From the NCBI RefSeq assembly GCF_002917095.1, contig NZ_PQGA01000024.1:1-64000 (forward strand): a stretch of 64,000 bases of DNA, written 5' to 3'. Positions 8,789 to 17,700 of this stretch are shown here, one piece after another; the stretch's first letter is position 1, and each line of letters starts with the position of its first letter. The notes beneath the pieces are model-generated. The model saw only the letters and a list, made by a program, of their open reading frames with translations. It did no database searches and was not told the origin of the DNA. Source of the DNA: Paraburkholderia eburnea. Lineage in GTDB: Bacteria > Pseudomonadota > Gammaproteobacteria > Burkholderiales > Burkholderiaceae. The translations under genes were made by a program, and so were the position numbers.

Positions 8789-10801
8789 TTACCAGGCGGG
8801 CCGCACGCCCTGCGCCGCCGCGGGCGTGAGCGAGCGCAGGTCGAAGGTCGCGCGCCCGCCGCTTGCGAGGCGATCGTCGATAATGGTCAGATTCGCGTTT
8901 TGCAGGCCTTTTTGCAGCGCATGCAGGTAGTACTCGAAGGCGAACGCGGGGCCGCCCAGGCCCTGCGCGATCACATCGGCGTCGAAGCCCGCCTGTTGCA
9001 CGCGCGCGACCGCAAGCGCGTCCGCGCCGTTCGCGCTGCCTTGCGCGACGGCCTCGATCGCCTGCCGCTGCGCGCCGCCCACGGTCGCCGCCGCGAAGCC
9101 GCGCGCTTCGACCACGCTCGCCTCGGCGCGGATCTGCGCGGCCTGCACGCCGTGATAGGCCGCCGCCGCGCCCGCCGGCGGATGCACGCTCTCGATCACC
9201 ACCGCCACGACTTCGATACCGCCAATCGCCCGGTCAAGCTCATGTTGCACGACGCCGCGCAGTGTCGCGGCCATCGCGGTCTGCGGCGTGTCGAGCAGCG
9301 CCGGCAGCGTGCGCGAGGCGAGATAGCGCACGACCTCACGATTCGCAATCGAGCGGACGGTCTGGTCGAGATCGACGGCGCGATAAAGGGCGGCGCGCGC
9401 CGCCGCGTCGGACAGGCCGATGCGGTAATCGAGCCGCACATCGGCGCTGACGATCTGGAAAGCCTGCTGGTCGCCGCTCGTGCCCGCAATCACCTGAGTG
9501 GTTTCCCACGGGTGCGCGACGTCCCAGAGGCGATCGAGTTGCGCGGGCGTGCGGCCGTCGGCGGGGACCTGGGCTACGGTCGGCGCGGCGCGCTGACCGG
9601 CGTTGGGATCGTTGATATCGTCGCCCGCGCTGCCCGAGACGATCAGTTGATGGATCGCGCCGTTGTCGATCACGCGCGCACGGCCAAACGGCCAGGGCAA
9701 GCCGACGTGCAGGCCCGGTTGCCACACGGCCGCCGGTGCGCCGAAACGCTCGTACACCGCCCGCTGGTCGGGCCCGAGGATCGTCACGCCGCCCAGCAGC
9801 CAGCCCGCCAGCAGCATGACGGCGAGCGTGGCGGGCAAGAGGCGCGCGAAGCTTTGCAGCGCCCAGTTCTGGCGCAGATCGATGCCATAACGCGCACGCA
9901 GTTGCTCGTCGAGCGCCGCGAACGGGCGCGCGTGCGCACGCATGGCTTGCGCGATCGTGCTGGAGAGCGTCCATACTTCGCCGGCCTGCGGCGCGGGCGC
10001 GGAAAACCACGCCCATGCGGCGCGCGCCGCCAGTTCGATCGCCACCGCGCCGCTCAATACGGCGACGAGTCGCACGAGCCACGTAGGGGATGCGCCGGCG
10101 TAGGCAGTCAGCGCCACCGAGGCCGCCGCGCCCAGCGCCGCGACGAGCAACACGCGCAGCAGGGCCGCCAGGGAATGGGCGGACGTCGAGCGCTCGCCAT
10201 GGTGGGCATACATGCGCTCGGCGAGCAGTACGCCGAAGGCCAGCGCCAGCGCACAGGCGCCCGCCACGAATAGCGGAGCCTGCGCGTTGACGGCATTGCC
10301 CGCATTGGCCTCGAAGGCGGGACGCTGCCACGCGAGCGCCGCGTAAGCGAGCGAAACGAGCGCCAGCAGCGGCACGGCGCAAGGCCGCCAGGGCAAGGCT
10401 CGCAAGAGCGCACGGACATCGGCGTGGATGGCTTCGGCTTGCGGCTGGGCGCCCTCGCCGCTGTCATCGCTTGTATTGTTTCGTTTGCCTTTGCCCGCCT
10501 TTTGCCGAAAAGCCAGCTGTGCAAGTCCGAGCAGCGTCTTCCAGAGCGGGACGCGATCGGCGGGCGTCGTCGTAATGCGCCCGGCATAGAGCCGCGTACC
10601 GAGCACGGCAATCAGAATGTCGAGGCTTGCGCTCGCCAGCACCGCGCACCAGCGCGCGTCGAAGGGCAAACGCGGCACCAGCGCGAGCACGCCGCACACG
10701 ACGGCCAGGCCCAACGCGCAGGCACCCAGCCGGGTTTCGCCGTCGCGGCCGGCGAACCACCCGCGAGCTTCGCGACTCTCGCGCACTGCGCGCTGCACCA
10801 T
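8789..10801 (-). CDS. Polytopic HflK-like protein with C-terminal SPFH domain
   Basis: 670 residues, far longer than E. coli HflK (419). The first 340 residues hold about seven predicted membrane helices (near 27-47, 51-68, 140-158, 174-194, 209-234, 239-266 and 318-341) separated by a polar linker (K-A-G-K-G-K-R-N-N at about 101-109). The last helix leads straight into an SPFH domain starting I-L-G-P-D-Q-R-A-V-Y-E-R-F-G-A-P, which is the HflK signature. The coiled coil and C-terminal F-E-Y-Y-L-H-A-L-Q region follow. ATG with GGAG five bases upstream. It is the first gene of the minus-strand operon, about 80 bp ahead of the HflC-like gene. Role unknown; the fusion of a multi-span membrane module to HflK is notable. 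Confidence 0.85.
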   Translation of the reverse strand: MVQRAVRESREARGWFAGRDGETRLGACALGLAVVCGVLALVPRLPFDARWCAVLASASLDILIAVLGTRLYAGRITTTPADRVPLWKTLLGLAQLAFRQKAGKGKRNNTSDDSGEGAQPQAEAIHADVRALLRALPWRPCAVPLLALVSLAYAALAWQRPAFEANAGNAVNAQAPLFVAGACALALAFGVLLAERMYAHHGERSTSAHSLAALLRVLLVAALGAAASVALTAYAGASPTWLVRLVAVLSGAVAIELAARAAWAWFSAPAPQAGEVWTLSSTIAQAMRAHARPFAALDEQLRARYGIDLRQNWALQSFARLLPATLAVMLLAGWLLGGVTILGPDQRAVYERFGAPAAVWQPGLHVGLPWPFGRARVIDNGAIHQLIVSGSAGDDINDPNAGQRAAPTVAQVPADGRTPAQLDRLWDVAHPWETTQVIAGTSGDQQAFQIVSADVRLDYRIGLSDAAARAALYRAVDLDQTVRSIANREVVRYLASRTLPALLDTPQTAMAATLRGVVQHELDRAIGGIEVVAVVIESVHPPAGAAAAYHGVQAAQIRAEASVVEARGFAAATVGGAQRQAIEAVAQGSANGADALAVARVQQAGFDADVIAQGLGGPAFAFEYYLHALQKGLQNANLTIIDDRLASGGRATFDLRSLTPAAAQGVRPAW

Positions 10802-11042
10802 CCGGGCTCCTTACAGGGAATTTACGAGGATTGCATTGGCATGATGCGCCAGGTGCTGCGTGGCCCCAGGCGCGCCCCAATGTAGCGCGCTCGATTCGGA
10901 AACTCAACCTTGGCGCGGGTCCGCACCCGCACCGACGCGCAGGGAATCGGAGCACAATACGCTGACCAGGCGTGTAGGTTGTGGCGGTTGTGACATTGCC
11001 TCGCAGCGATAACAACGCACGACAGGACGCCACACGCGACTC

Positions 11043-11455
11043 ATGGAGGGCTTGCTCATAGCACCGGCGACACGCAAACAGGCGCTCATCGCCGACGCAC
11101 TCGCGCTTGCGGCGCGCTGCGTCCCGGTGACTTCGTCGCACGCTATGGCGGCGAGGGATTCGCGCTGGTGCTGCCCGATACGGACGCGCAGGAAGTGGGG
11201 GCGATCGCGGAGCATGTTCGCGCGGCGGTCGTGGAACTGATGACTCCCACGCCAGCCTCAGTCGGACAGATCACCGTGAGCGCGGGCTGCGCCACGAGCG
11301 GCCTGGCCGATGTTGCCGTCACGCCGCACGCGCCGATAGAAGCCGCCGACGCCGCGCTCTATGCGGCCAGGCGGGCGGGCCGCAATCGGGTTGCGCCCGC
11401 GGATATGAACGGAGCGCGCGACGCGTCGTCAATGGCGTCGCCGCTGTCGCCCTGA
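11043..11455 (+). pseudogene. Remnant of a GGDEF-domain diguanylate cyclase
   Basis: The stretch 11129-11400 reads L-R-P-G-D-F-V-A-R-Y-G-G-E-G-F-A-L-V-L-P-D-T-D-A, followed by A-D-A-A-L-Y-A-A-R-R-A-G-R-N-R-V near the end. This is the second half of a GGDEF domain; the active-site loop is G-G-E-G-F instead of GG(D/E)EF. Upstream, the expected helix (A-L-I-A-D-A-L-A-L-A-A) is in a different frame, so there is at least one frameshift near 11110-11125, and no N-terminal half or sensor domain is present. Catalysis is very unlikely. The intact gene may have been lost by deletion; an alternative, that the 95-residue C-terminal frame is expressed, has no ribosome-binding site support. Confidence 0.7.
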
Positions 11456-11468
11456 CAGGGCCGCCCCC

Positions 11469-12212
11469 TCATTCCGCCACCGGCCCCGACCCCGCCGGCA
11501 GATGCGCAAGCGGATCGACCGCATGACTGCCTTCGCGCATCTCGAACTGTAGCAGCGCCTGGCCGCCGCCGCGCGTGCCCATTTCGGCAATGGTCATGCC
11601 CTGCGTCACCTTATCGCCTTCGTGAACGAGGATCTTGCGATTGTTGCCGTAGGCGGTGACGTAGCCGTCGTCGTGCTTGACGATGACCATCAGGCCATAA
11701 GACTTGATGCCGCTGCCCGCATAGACGACCCGCCCCGCCGCCGCCGCCCTGACCGGCGTGCCCGCGCGCCCGGCGATTTCGATGCCGCGCGAGCCGTCCA
11801 CGCCGAATTCATGCACCACCACCCCGCTGACAGGCCAGATGAACTGGCCAGCGTGGGCCTGCTGCGCCGGTGATGCGGGCGCCGAAGCCGTGCCCGACGT
11901 CGGGCGTTGCAATGCGGTCCAGTCCGGCGGCGCCACGCGCAGCAACTTCGCCACCTGCAAGGTCGCACCGGGCGCGAGGCCGTTCCAGTGCGCGATGTCG
12001 TCCGGCTTGCGCCCGAAGCCATAGGCGATGCTGTCGAGCGTGTCACCGGGCTGCACGCAGTAATAGCCCGCGATCACGTTCCTGCAACTGGCCGTGAAGA
12101 CGGTTGTGTCGGCGGCGCCCTGGAATGCCGCGCACCCCGACAGGGCGACGCTCGCGGCGAGCAGGCCACCGTATGCTGCCCGGCCCCACCGCGTACTGAT
12201 GCTCGATCTCAT
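11469..12212 (-). CDS. LysM/degenerate M23 (LytM) lipoprotein, NlpD-like
   Basis: 247 residues. A lipoprotein signal ends at L-S-G-C (lipidated Cys about 27). One LysM domain follows (Y-Y-C-V-Q-P-G-D-T-L-D-S-I-A, about 50-93), and an M23/LytM domain occupies about 123-240 (F-I-W-P-V-S-G-V-V-V to the end). In active M23 peptidases zinc is held by HxxxD and HxH; here the corresponding places read S-R-G-I-E-I and L-Q-F-E-M-R, so the metal ligands are missing. This matches EnvC/NlpD-type factors that activate cell-wall amidases during daughter-cell separation rather than cutting peptidoglycan themselves. Single gene, outer-membrane or periplasmic location predicted. Confidence 0.85.
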   Translation of the reverse strand: MRSSISTRWGRAAYGGLLAASVALSGCAAFQGAADTTVFTASCRNVIAGYYCVQPGDTLDSIAYGFGRKPDDIAHWNGLAPGATLQVAKLLRVAPPDWTALQRPTSGTASAPASPAQQAHAGQFIWPVSGVVVHEFGVDGSRGIEIAGRAGTPVRAAAAGRVVYAGSGIKSYGLMVIVKHDDGYVTAYGNNRKILVHEGDKVTQGMTIAEMGTRGGGQALLQFEMREGSHAVDPLAHLPAGSGPVAE

Positions 12213-12315
12213 TAATTCGTTATCCTGCCTGTTTGATTGCGCGAAGCATTATGGAAGACGCGCGTCGGATCCCATCTCAGTTTTGGGGCGCGCCCATCAC
12301 GCGCGATCGCGCGGC

Positions 12316-12522
12316 TCAACGCGTGAAATCGGCGGATTCGAGCGGCTCGGCGCGGTCGGCCACGGAATCGCTCTTGTGGTTTTCGTGATGCTTCGCTTGC
12401 GCGTGGTGGGTCTTGCGATGCTTGCCGTGGTGGTGGTGAGGGTGTTCCGAAGCCGATGGCGCTTGAGCAAACGCTGTGGCGCAGGCAAGCAATGCAAAGC
12501 TGGCGAAAAGAATACGTTTCAT
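12316..12522 (-). CDS. Small secreted His-rich peptide
   Basis: 68 residues starting M-K-R-I-L-F-A-S-F-A-L-L-A-C-A-T-A-F-A-Q, a clear Sec signal peptide with cleavage expected after A-F-A. The mature part (about 49 aa) is dominated by His and Lys (E-H-P-H-H-H-H-G-K-H-R-K-T-H-H-A-Q-A-K-H-H-E-N-H-K) and ends with an acidic tail. The ATG has AGGGG upstream at good spacing. Such composition suggests periplasmic binding of transition metals (Ni, Cu, Zn), but no characterised family is recognised. It stands alone between the LysM lipoprotein and the flavodoxin-like gene. Confidence 0.7.
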   Translation of the reverse strand: MKRILFASFALLACATAFAQAPSASEHPHHHHGKHRKTHHAQAKHHENHKSDSVADRAEPLESADFTR

Positions 12523-12656
12523 GGCGACCCCTGCTGGTAACGGGTTGAGAATCGACCCGCAGGCGGGTCGTCTCCCGCATAAACGCCAGCCCTGCATCGG
12601 AGTTGACGGTGTCGCGTCAGCCCTGACAATTCTTTACGATACTGCTGCAAAGTTAA

Positions 12657-13157
12657 TCAGAACACGCCGAGCACCAGCCCCGCCGCGAGGCCCGCGCCCA
12701 GTTCCGCGCAACGCGTGAGATCGTCGGCGCCGATGGTTTTGGGCGCAAGAATGCGCGCGGGCGTCTGCGCATGCGTGCAGACGATGAGGCCATCTGCGAC
12801 AGGCTTCAGTCGCCAGCCCGTGGCGATCCGCTCGATCTGGCGCAGGGCGTTCTGGCCGTCGCTGCCCGCACAGATCATGGCCGCATAGGGGCGGCCATTC
12901 ACGCGATCGAGCGCCGCGTAATAGCAGCGGTCGAAGAAGTCCTTCATGAGTCCGGCAATGGCCGCGAGATTTTCGGGCGTCGCGAACAGGTAGCCGTCGG
13001 CGTCGAGCACGTCGGCGGGCTGCGTCTCGTGGGCGCGTTGCAGTTTGACCGTGAGGCTGCGCGCATCCGCCTGTTCGCGCGCGGCGGCCTCGGCCGCCTC
13101 GGCCATCTGCTGCGTGCCTCCAGTCATCGTGTGATAAACGATCAGCAGCGTCTTCAT
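12657..13157 (-). CDS. Flavodoxin-like / NAD(P)H-dependent FMN reductase family protein
   Basis: 166 residues beginning M-K-T-L-L-I-V-Y-H-T-M-T-G-G-T-Q-Q-M, the FMN phosphate-binding loop of flavodoxin-like proteins (consensus (T/S)xTGxT). The middle Y-L-F-A-T-P-E-N-L-A-A-I-A-G-L-M-K-D-F-F-D-R resembles the WrbA/flavin reductase fold where the loop contacts the isoalloxazine ring. Probably a cytoplasmic oxidoreductase; electron partners unknown. The ATG at 13157 is chosen because it starts exactly at the conserved beta strand; the longer frame runs through a short tandem repeat (13162-13198). Confidence 0.75.
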   Translation of the reverse strand: MKTLLIVYHTMTGGTQQMAEAAEAAAREQADARSLTVKLQRAHETQPADVLDADGYLFATPENLAAIAGLMKDFFDRCYYAALDRVNGRPYAAMICAGSDGQNALRQIERIATGWRLKPVADGLIVCTHAQTPARILAPKTIGADDLTRCAELGAGLAAGLVLGVF

Positions 13158-13161
13158 GCCT

Positions 13162-13198
13162 GGGTTGCGTGAGGTTGCGTTGGGGTTGCGTTGGGGTT
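13162..13198. repeat. Short G-rich tandem repeat before flavodoxin-like gene
   Basis: On the plus strand the unit GGTTGCGT recurs three times with G-rich spacers (13163, 13173, 13184), followed by another GGTT. It sits immediately upstream of the minus-strand flavodoxin-like start codon, so it lies in that gene's leader. Confidence 0.6.
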
Positions 13199-13299
13199 CA
13201 TCATCCGCCAGCCGCCGGAAGGGCACGCCGCGCGAAAGCGATGATACCGTGCGTGCCGTTCGCGGCAGTCACCCTGGGCGTTGCGCGTATCATGGACCA

Positions 13300-13809
13300 A
13301 TGCCTGCCTATATCGCTCTGCTGCGTGCCGTGAACGTCGGCGGCACCGGCAAACTGCCCATGCCCGAACTGCGCGCGATGTGCGAGGCGCTCGGTTTCGC
13401 CAACGTCCGCACCTATATCGCGAGCGGCAATGTCGTGTTCGAAAGCCGGCTCGCGGCGGCAAGCGTCAAGAAGCGGCTCGAACACAGGCTCGAAGAGTAC
13501 GCCGGCAAGCCCGTGGGCGTGCTGCTGCGCAATGCCCACGAAATGGCCGCCATACTCGCCGGCAACCCGTTCGCCGATGCACCAGCGGAACGCACCGTCG
13601 CCCTCTTCCTGGACGCTGCGCCGCCCGCGAACGCGCTCGACACGCTCAGCGGCCAGGGCACCGAGCAACTTGCGCTCGGCAAGCGCGAGATCTACGTCTT
13701 TTATCCGGATGGCATCGGTCGCTCGAAGCTCAAGATTGCCGCCGCGAAGGACGGCACGACGCGCAACATGAATACCGTGGCCACGCTCGCGCAATGGGCG
13801 GCGCAGTAA
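13300..13809 (+). CDS. DUF1697 family protein
   Basis: 169 residues starting M-P-A-Y-I-A-L-L-R-A-V-N-V-G-G-T-G-K-L-P-M, the hallmark of DUF1697 (I-A-L-L-R-G-I-N-V-G-G), with the following M-C-E-A-L-G-F-x-N-V-R-T-Y-I-A-S-G-N-V-V-F also typical. The ending T-T-R-N-M-N-T-V matches the family's T-x-R-N-W-x-T. The family is widespread and has no proven biochemical role. The start at 13300 is fixed by the conserved N-terminus; the frame upstream is non-conserved. Confidence 0.88.
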   Translation: MPAYIALLRAVNVGGTGKLPMPELRAMCEALGFANVRTYIASGNVVFESRLAAASVKKRLEHRLEEYAGKPVGVLLRNAHEMAAILAGNPFADAPAERTVALFLDAAPPANALDTLSGQGTEQLALGKREIYVFYPDGIGRSKLKIAAAKDGTTRNMNTVATLAQWAAQ

Positions 13810-13870
13810 GCAGCACAACTGTCACGCAACGCGCCTACGATGGTGTGTTTCTCTTGAGGAGAGGTGAAAG

Positions 13871-14536
13871 ATGTCGCTTCCTTACGGCTTTGCGAAGGGC
13901 AAGATCGTGACGGCGCCGCAACTCAAGCCCACGCGGCAGCCCCATGAAGTGCAGTACCACCTGCACTTCGGCCTCTCGGTCGCGGGCGCGCAATGGGATG
14001 TCGCGGTCAACGTCGGCACCACCGACGCGGACGACCTGCTCAAGTACAAACTGCTATTCGATTTTCGCCATGCGGTGCTCGCTACGCTCAAGGAAGCTGC
14101 GTCCGGCTCGCAGAACCTGACCGGCCAGGCCGCGCTGCCCGCCATCGACTTCCAGCGCAGCGATTTTCTCGACGACACCGGCAAGTGGCGCGACAGCGAC
14201 GTGATGGACGGCACCGACGCCGTCGAGCCCGTCGCCACGCTCCAGCGTCTGTTGCTGCGCGCCCAGCAGGCGGGCAACGACGTCTATGTGTTCGGCCGCT
14301 TCTACAGCGAAGGCGATGGCGTGCACGACATCCACATGAATCAGGGGTCGAAGGGCGCGTTCATCCATCGTCCCGGCGACGACAGCAACGATCACAACGA
14401 CATCTGGCAGGACGGCGCGCTACTCGTCGATCTGGGCGAACCGCAATGGGCGCTCTACGTGGCCGCGTTCGACCAGCAGTATCTGCCGACCGACGATCTG
14501 GGCAATCCCACGGCGGATTCGAAGCCGATTTCGTGA
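13871..14536 (+). CDS. DUF2278 (YukJ) family protein
   Basis: 221 residues beginning M-S-L-P-Y-G-F-A-K-G-K-I-V, followed by Y-H-L-H-F and V-A-V-N-V-G-T, which are the conserved N-terminal elements of DUF2278/YukJ; the centre has the typical H-D-I-H-M-N-Q-G-S motif and D-H-N-D-I-W-Q-D-G-A-L. No signal peptide. The family's function is not established. A strong GAGGAGAGG ribosome-binding site lies before the ATG. The gene is convergent with cutC, 60 bp... downstream end to end only about 33 bp apart. Confidence 0.85.
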   Translation: MSLPYGFAKGKIVTAPQLKPTRQPHEVQYHLHFGLSVAGAQWDVAVNVGTTDADDLLKYKLLFDFRHAVLATLKEAASGSQNLTGQAALPAIDFQRSDFLDDTGKWRDSDVMDGTDAVEPVATLQRLLLRAQQAGNDVYVFGRFYSEGDGVHDIHMNQGSKGAFIHRPGDDSNDHNDIWQDGALLVDLGEPQWALYVAAFDQQYLPTDDLGNPTADSKPIS

Positions 14537-14569
14537 CGGCCCCCGCATTGCCGCGCGCGCTCAGCCCTT

Positions 14570-15295
14570 TCAGCCGATAGCGCCAAGCGCGCGCCTGAGC
14601 GCCTGCACCGCGCCCACGGACGTGATGCCCTGACGCGCGGGAAAAAATCCCAGTTCGACGCCTTTGCTGTCGTCGTACGCGAGCGTCTCGCGGCACGACG
14701 CATGCACTTCCTGCGCGCCCACGCTTTGGACAATGCGCGCGACATTGGCCGCCGATACCCCGCTGCCCGGCATGATGCCGATGCGGCCCGCCGCCTGCTG
14801 CACAAGCGCGCCGAGCATGGCCAGCCCATCTTGCGCGCGCGCCGCGCCGCCCGACGTAAGGATGCGCTCGAAGCCCAGCGCGATGGCCGCTTCGAGCGCG
14901 CGCGCCGAATCGGGAACGAGATCGAACACGCGATGCAACGTGGCGCCGAGTCCTCTCGAACGCGACTGCAGTGTCTCCAGCAACGCCACGTCGAGCGCGC
15001 TATCGGACAACGCCGCACCCAGCACCACGCCCGCAAGACCCGCCGCGCGCACGGCGTCGATTTCCGCCAGCATCGCGGCCGCATCGGCGGGCGTCCAGAC
15101 GAACGAGCGCGCATGTGGGCGGATCATCGCGTAGACCGGGATGGGCGCGCGCGATGCCGCCGCGATCAGCCCCGGCGTGGGCGTGAGTCCGCCAAGATCG
15201 AGCGCGGAACACAATTCGATGCGATCCGCGCCGCCCGCGATGGCGGCTTCGAGGCCATCGGCGCTATCGACGCAGACTTCGAGCAGGACGGGCAT
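14570..15295 (-). CDS. cutC: CutC family protein
   Basis: About 241 residues starting M-P-V-L-L-E-V-C-V-D-S-A, with A-D-R-I-E-L-C-S-A-L-D-L-G-G-L-T-P-T, M-I-R-P, T-L-H-R-V-F-D and L-T-S-G-G motifs that define CutC, a TIM-barrel protein. It was originally linked to copper homeostasis in E. coli, though that role is disputed. ATG 15295 has GAGG six bases upstream; an ATG eight codons earlier (15319) lacks one and directly abuts the stop of the ROK kinase gene. The two genes are therefore adjacent and very probably co-transcribed. Confidence 0.9.
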   Translation of the reverse strand: MPVLLEVCVDSADGLEAAIAGGADRIELCSALDLGGLTPTPGLIAAASRAPIPVYAMIRPHARSFVWTPADAAAMLAEIDAVRAAGLAGVVLGAALSDSALDVALLETLQSRSRGLGATLHRVFDLVPDSARALEAAIALGFERILTSGGAARAQDGLAMLGALVQQAAGRIGIMPGSGVSAANVARIVQSVGAQEVHASCRETLAYDDSKGVELGFFPARQGITSVGAVQALRRALGAIG

Positions 15296-15319
15296 ATTGA
15301 ACCTCGATTTCAAGCGCAT

Positions 15320-16276
15320 TTATATTTGCCGCGCGAGCCACGCCGCGCCAATCAGGCCGCCCTCGTCGCGATAACGGCCCGGCACGACGAGCGGCTGCGC
15401 ACGCCGATGCAGCACACGCGCACGCACGGCTTGATCGAGCTGTTCGATCAGAGCAGCCGCCGACGCGAGGCCGCCGCCCACGGTCACCACCGAGGCGCCC
15501 GTCACGTTGACGACGGCGGCAAGCGGGTCGGCGACCAGTTCGCGCCAGACGTGAAGCGTGCGCGTCGCGGCGGCGTCGCCTTGCTGCCACGCGGCGAGTA
15601 TCGCGTGGCTGTTCTCGCGCTTGCCATGCAGGTGCGCGTGCAGGCGCTCGATGCCCCGCGCGCCGCCGATCGTATCGACACAGCCCGTCTGCCCGCAGCC
15701 GCACGCGAAGCGCGGCACGTCGAGCGTTGCGCCATCGATCACGCAATGCGAATTGACGATCGGCCCATGCCCCCACTCGCCCGCCACGCCGTCCGCACCG
15801 CGTATCAGCCTGCCATCGGCGACGAGACCGCCGCCCACACCCGTTCCCAGCACGGCGGCGAACACCACGCGATGCCCCGCGCCCGCGCCCGACACCGCCT
15901 CGGCAAGCGCGAGGCAATCGGCGTCATTGGCGGCGCACACGGCGCGGTTCAGGTGCGCCGAGAGTTCGCTGGCGAGCCGGCGGCCCGTGATGCAGGGGAG
16001 ATTCGCGGAAAACGCCACGCCGTCGAGCGGATCGATCAGCCCGGCGATGGACAGCGCGAGCGGCGCGCGAGGGTGCGAAGTGTCGAGATGCGCGTGCGCG
16101 TTTAGCAGCGCGCCAAGCGCATCGGCGAACTGCGTCCAGTCGTGCGCGGGAGTCGGCTGCTTCGCGAGCAGCGTGAGCGAGCCATCCGGCGCGCAGGCCG
16201 CGAGGCGCATGAACGAGCCGCCGATATCCGCGGCGTAGATCGTGGTTTCGTGAGTGGAAGTGACGGGATCGGACAT
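15320..16276 (-). CDS. ROK family sugar kinase (glucokinase / N-acetylglucosamine kinase-like)
   Basis: 318 residues. Phosphate-1 motif A-A-D-I-G-G-S-F-M-R at the start, V-L-G-T-G-V-G-G-G-L in the centre, the ROK G-E-W-G-H motif, and the zinc-binding C-G-C-G-Q-T-G-C. These are the ATP-binding, substrate and zinc sites of ROK kinases such as NagK and Glk. The sugar (glucose, GlcNAc, ManNAc) cannot be decided by eye. It is the upstream gene of a two-gene unit with cutC. Confidence 0.85.
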   Translation of the reverse strand: MSDPVTSTHETTIYAADIGGSFMRLAACAPDGSLTLLAKQPTPAHDWTQFADALGALLNAHAHLDTSHPRAPLALSIAGLIDPLDGVAFSANLPCITGRRLASELSAHLNRAVCAANDADCLALAEAVSGAGAGHRVVFAAVLGTGVGGGLVADGRLIRGADGVAGEWGHGPIVNSHCVIDGATLDVPRFACGCGQTGCVDTIGGARGIERLHAHLHGKRENSHAILAAWQQGDAAATRTLHVWRELVADPLAAVVNVTGASVVTVGGGLASAAALIEQLDQAVRARVLHRRAQPLVVPGRYRDEGGLIGAAWLARQI

Positions 16277-16314
16277 CCAATGCTCATATCGCCAATGCGC
16301 CCGCGCAAAATGCG

Positions 16315-16344
16315 CGCGCCGCCGGGAAGCCTCCAGGCGGCGCG
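16315..16344 (-). terminator. GC-rich hairpin after cysteine desulfurase gene
   Basis: A perfect 9-bp inverted repeat CGCGCCGCC / GGCGGCGCG with a 12-base loop lies 50 bp past the minus-strand stop of the IscS-like gene; reading on the minus strand a short T-run (TTTT) follows a few bases later. A weak intrinsic terminator is plausible. Confidence 0.4.
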
Positions 16345-16393
16345 GGAGGGGCGCTGTCTCGCCCGCTAGTTTATGGGCTTATGCCTCGCGTCG

Positions 16394-17548
<1,155 letters not shown>

Positions 17549-17700
17549 GCTGTTTTGCTCGATTGCGTCTTGAATGGGGACTTATGCTACGCGGCACCTT
17601 GTAGAAAGTGGTTCCAAATTAAGCGCCGCCTGCGCGTTGATGAAGAATTATTTTCTCTTTATCGCGACGGAGCGAAAAAATGGCTGCTGCAACGACTCTG

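Noticed and set aside
7682..10273. 863-codon plus-strand frame opposite the SPFH genes
   Set aside because: Arg/His/Ala-rich, typical antisense shadow of GC-rich coding DNA.
15669..15676. TCGACACA half-site like parS
   Set aside because: Only one arm present; expected by chance.
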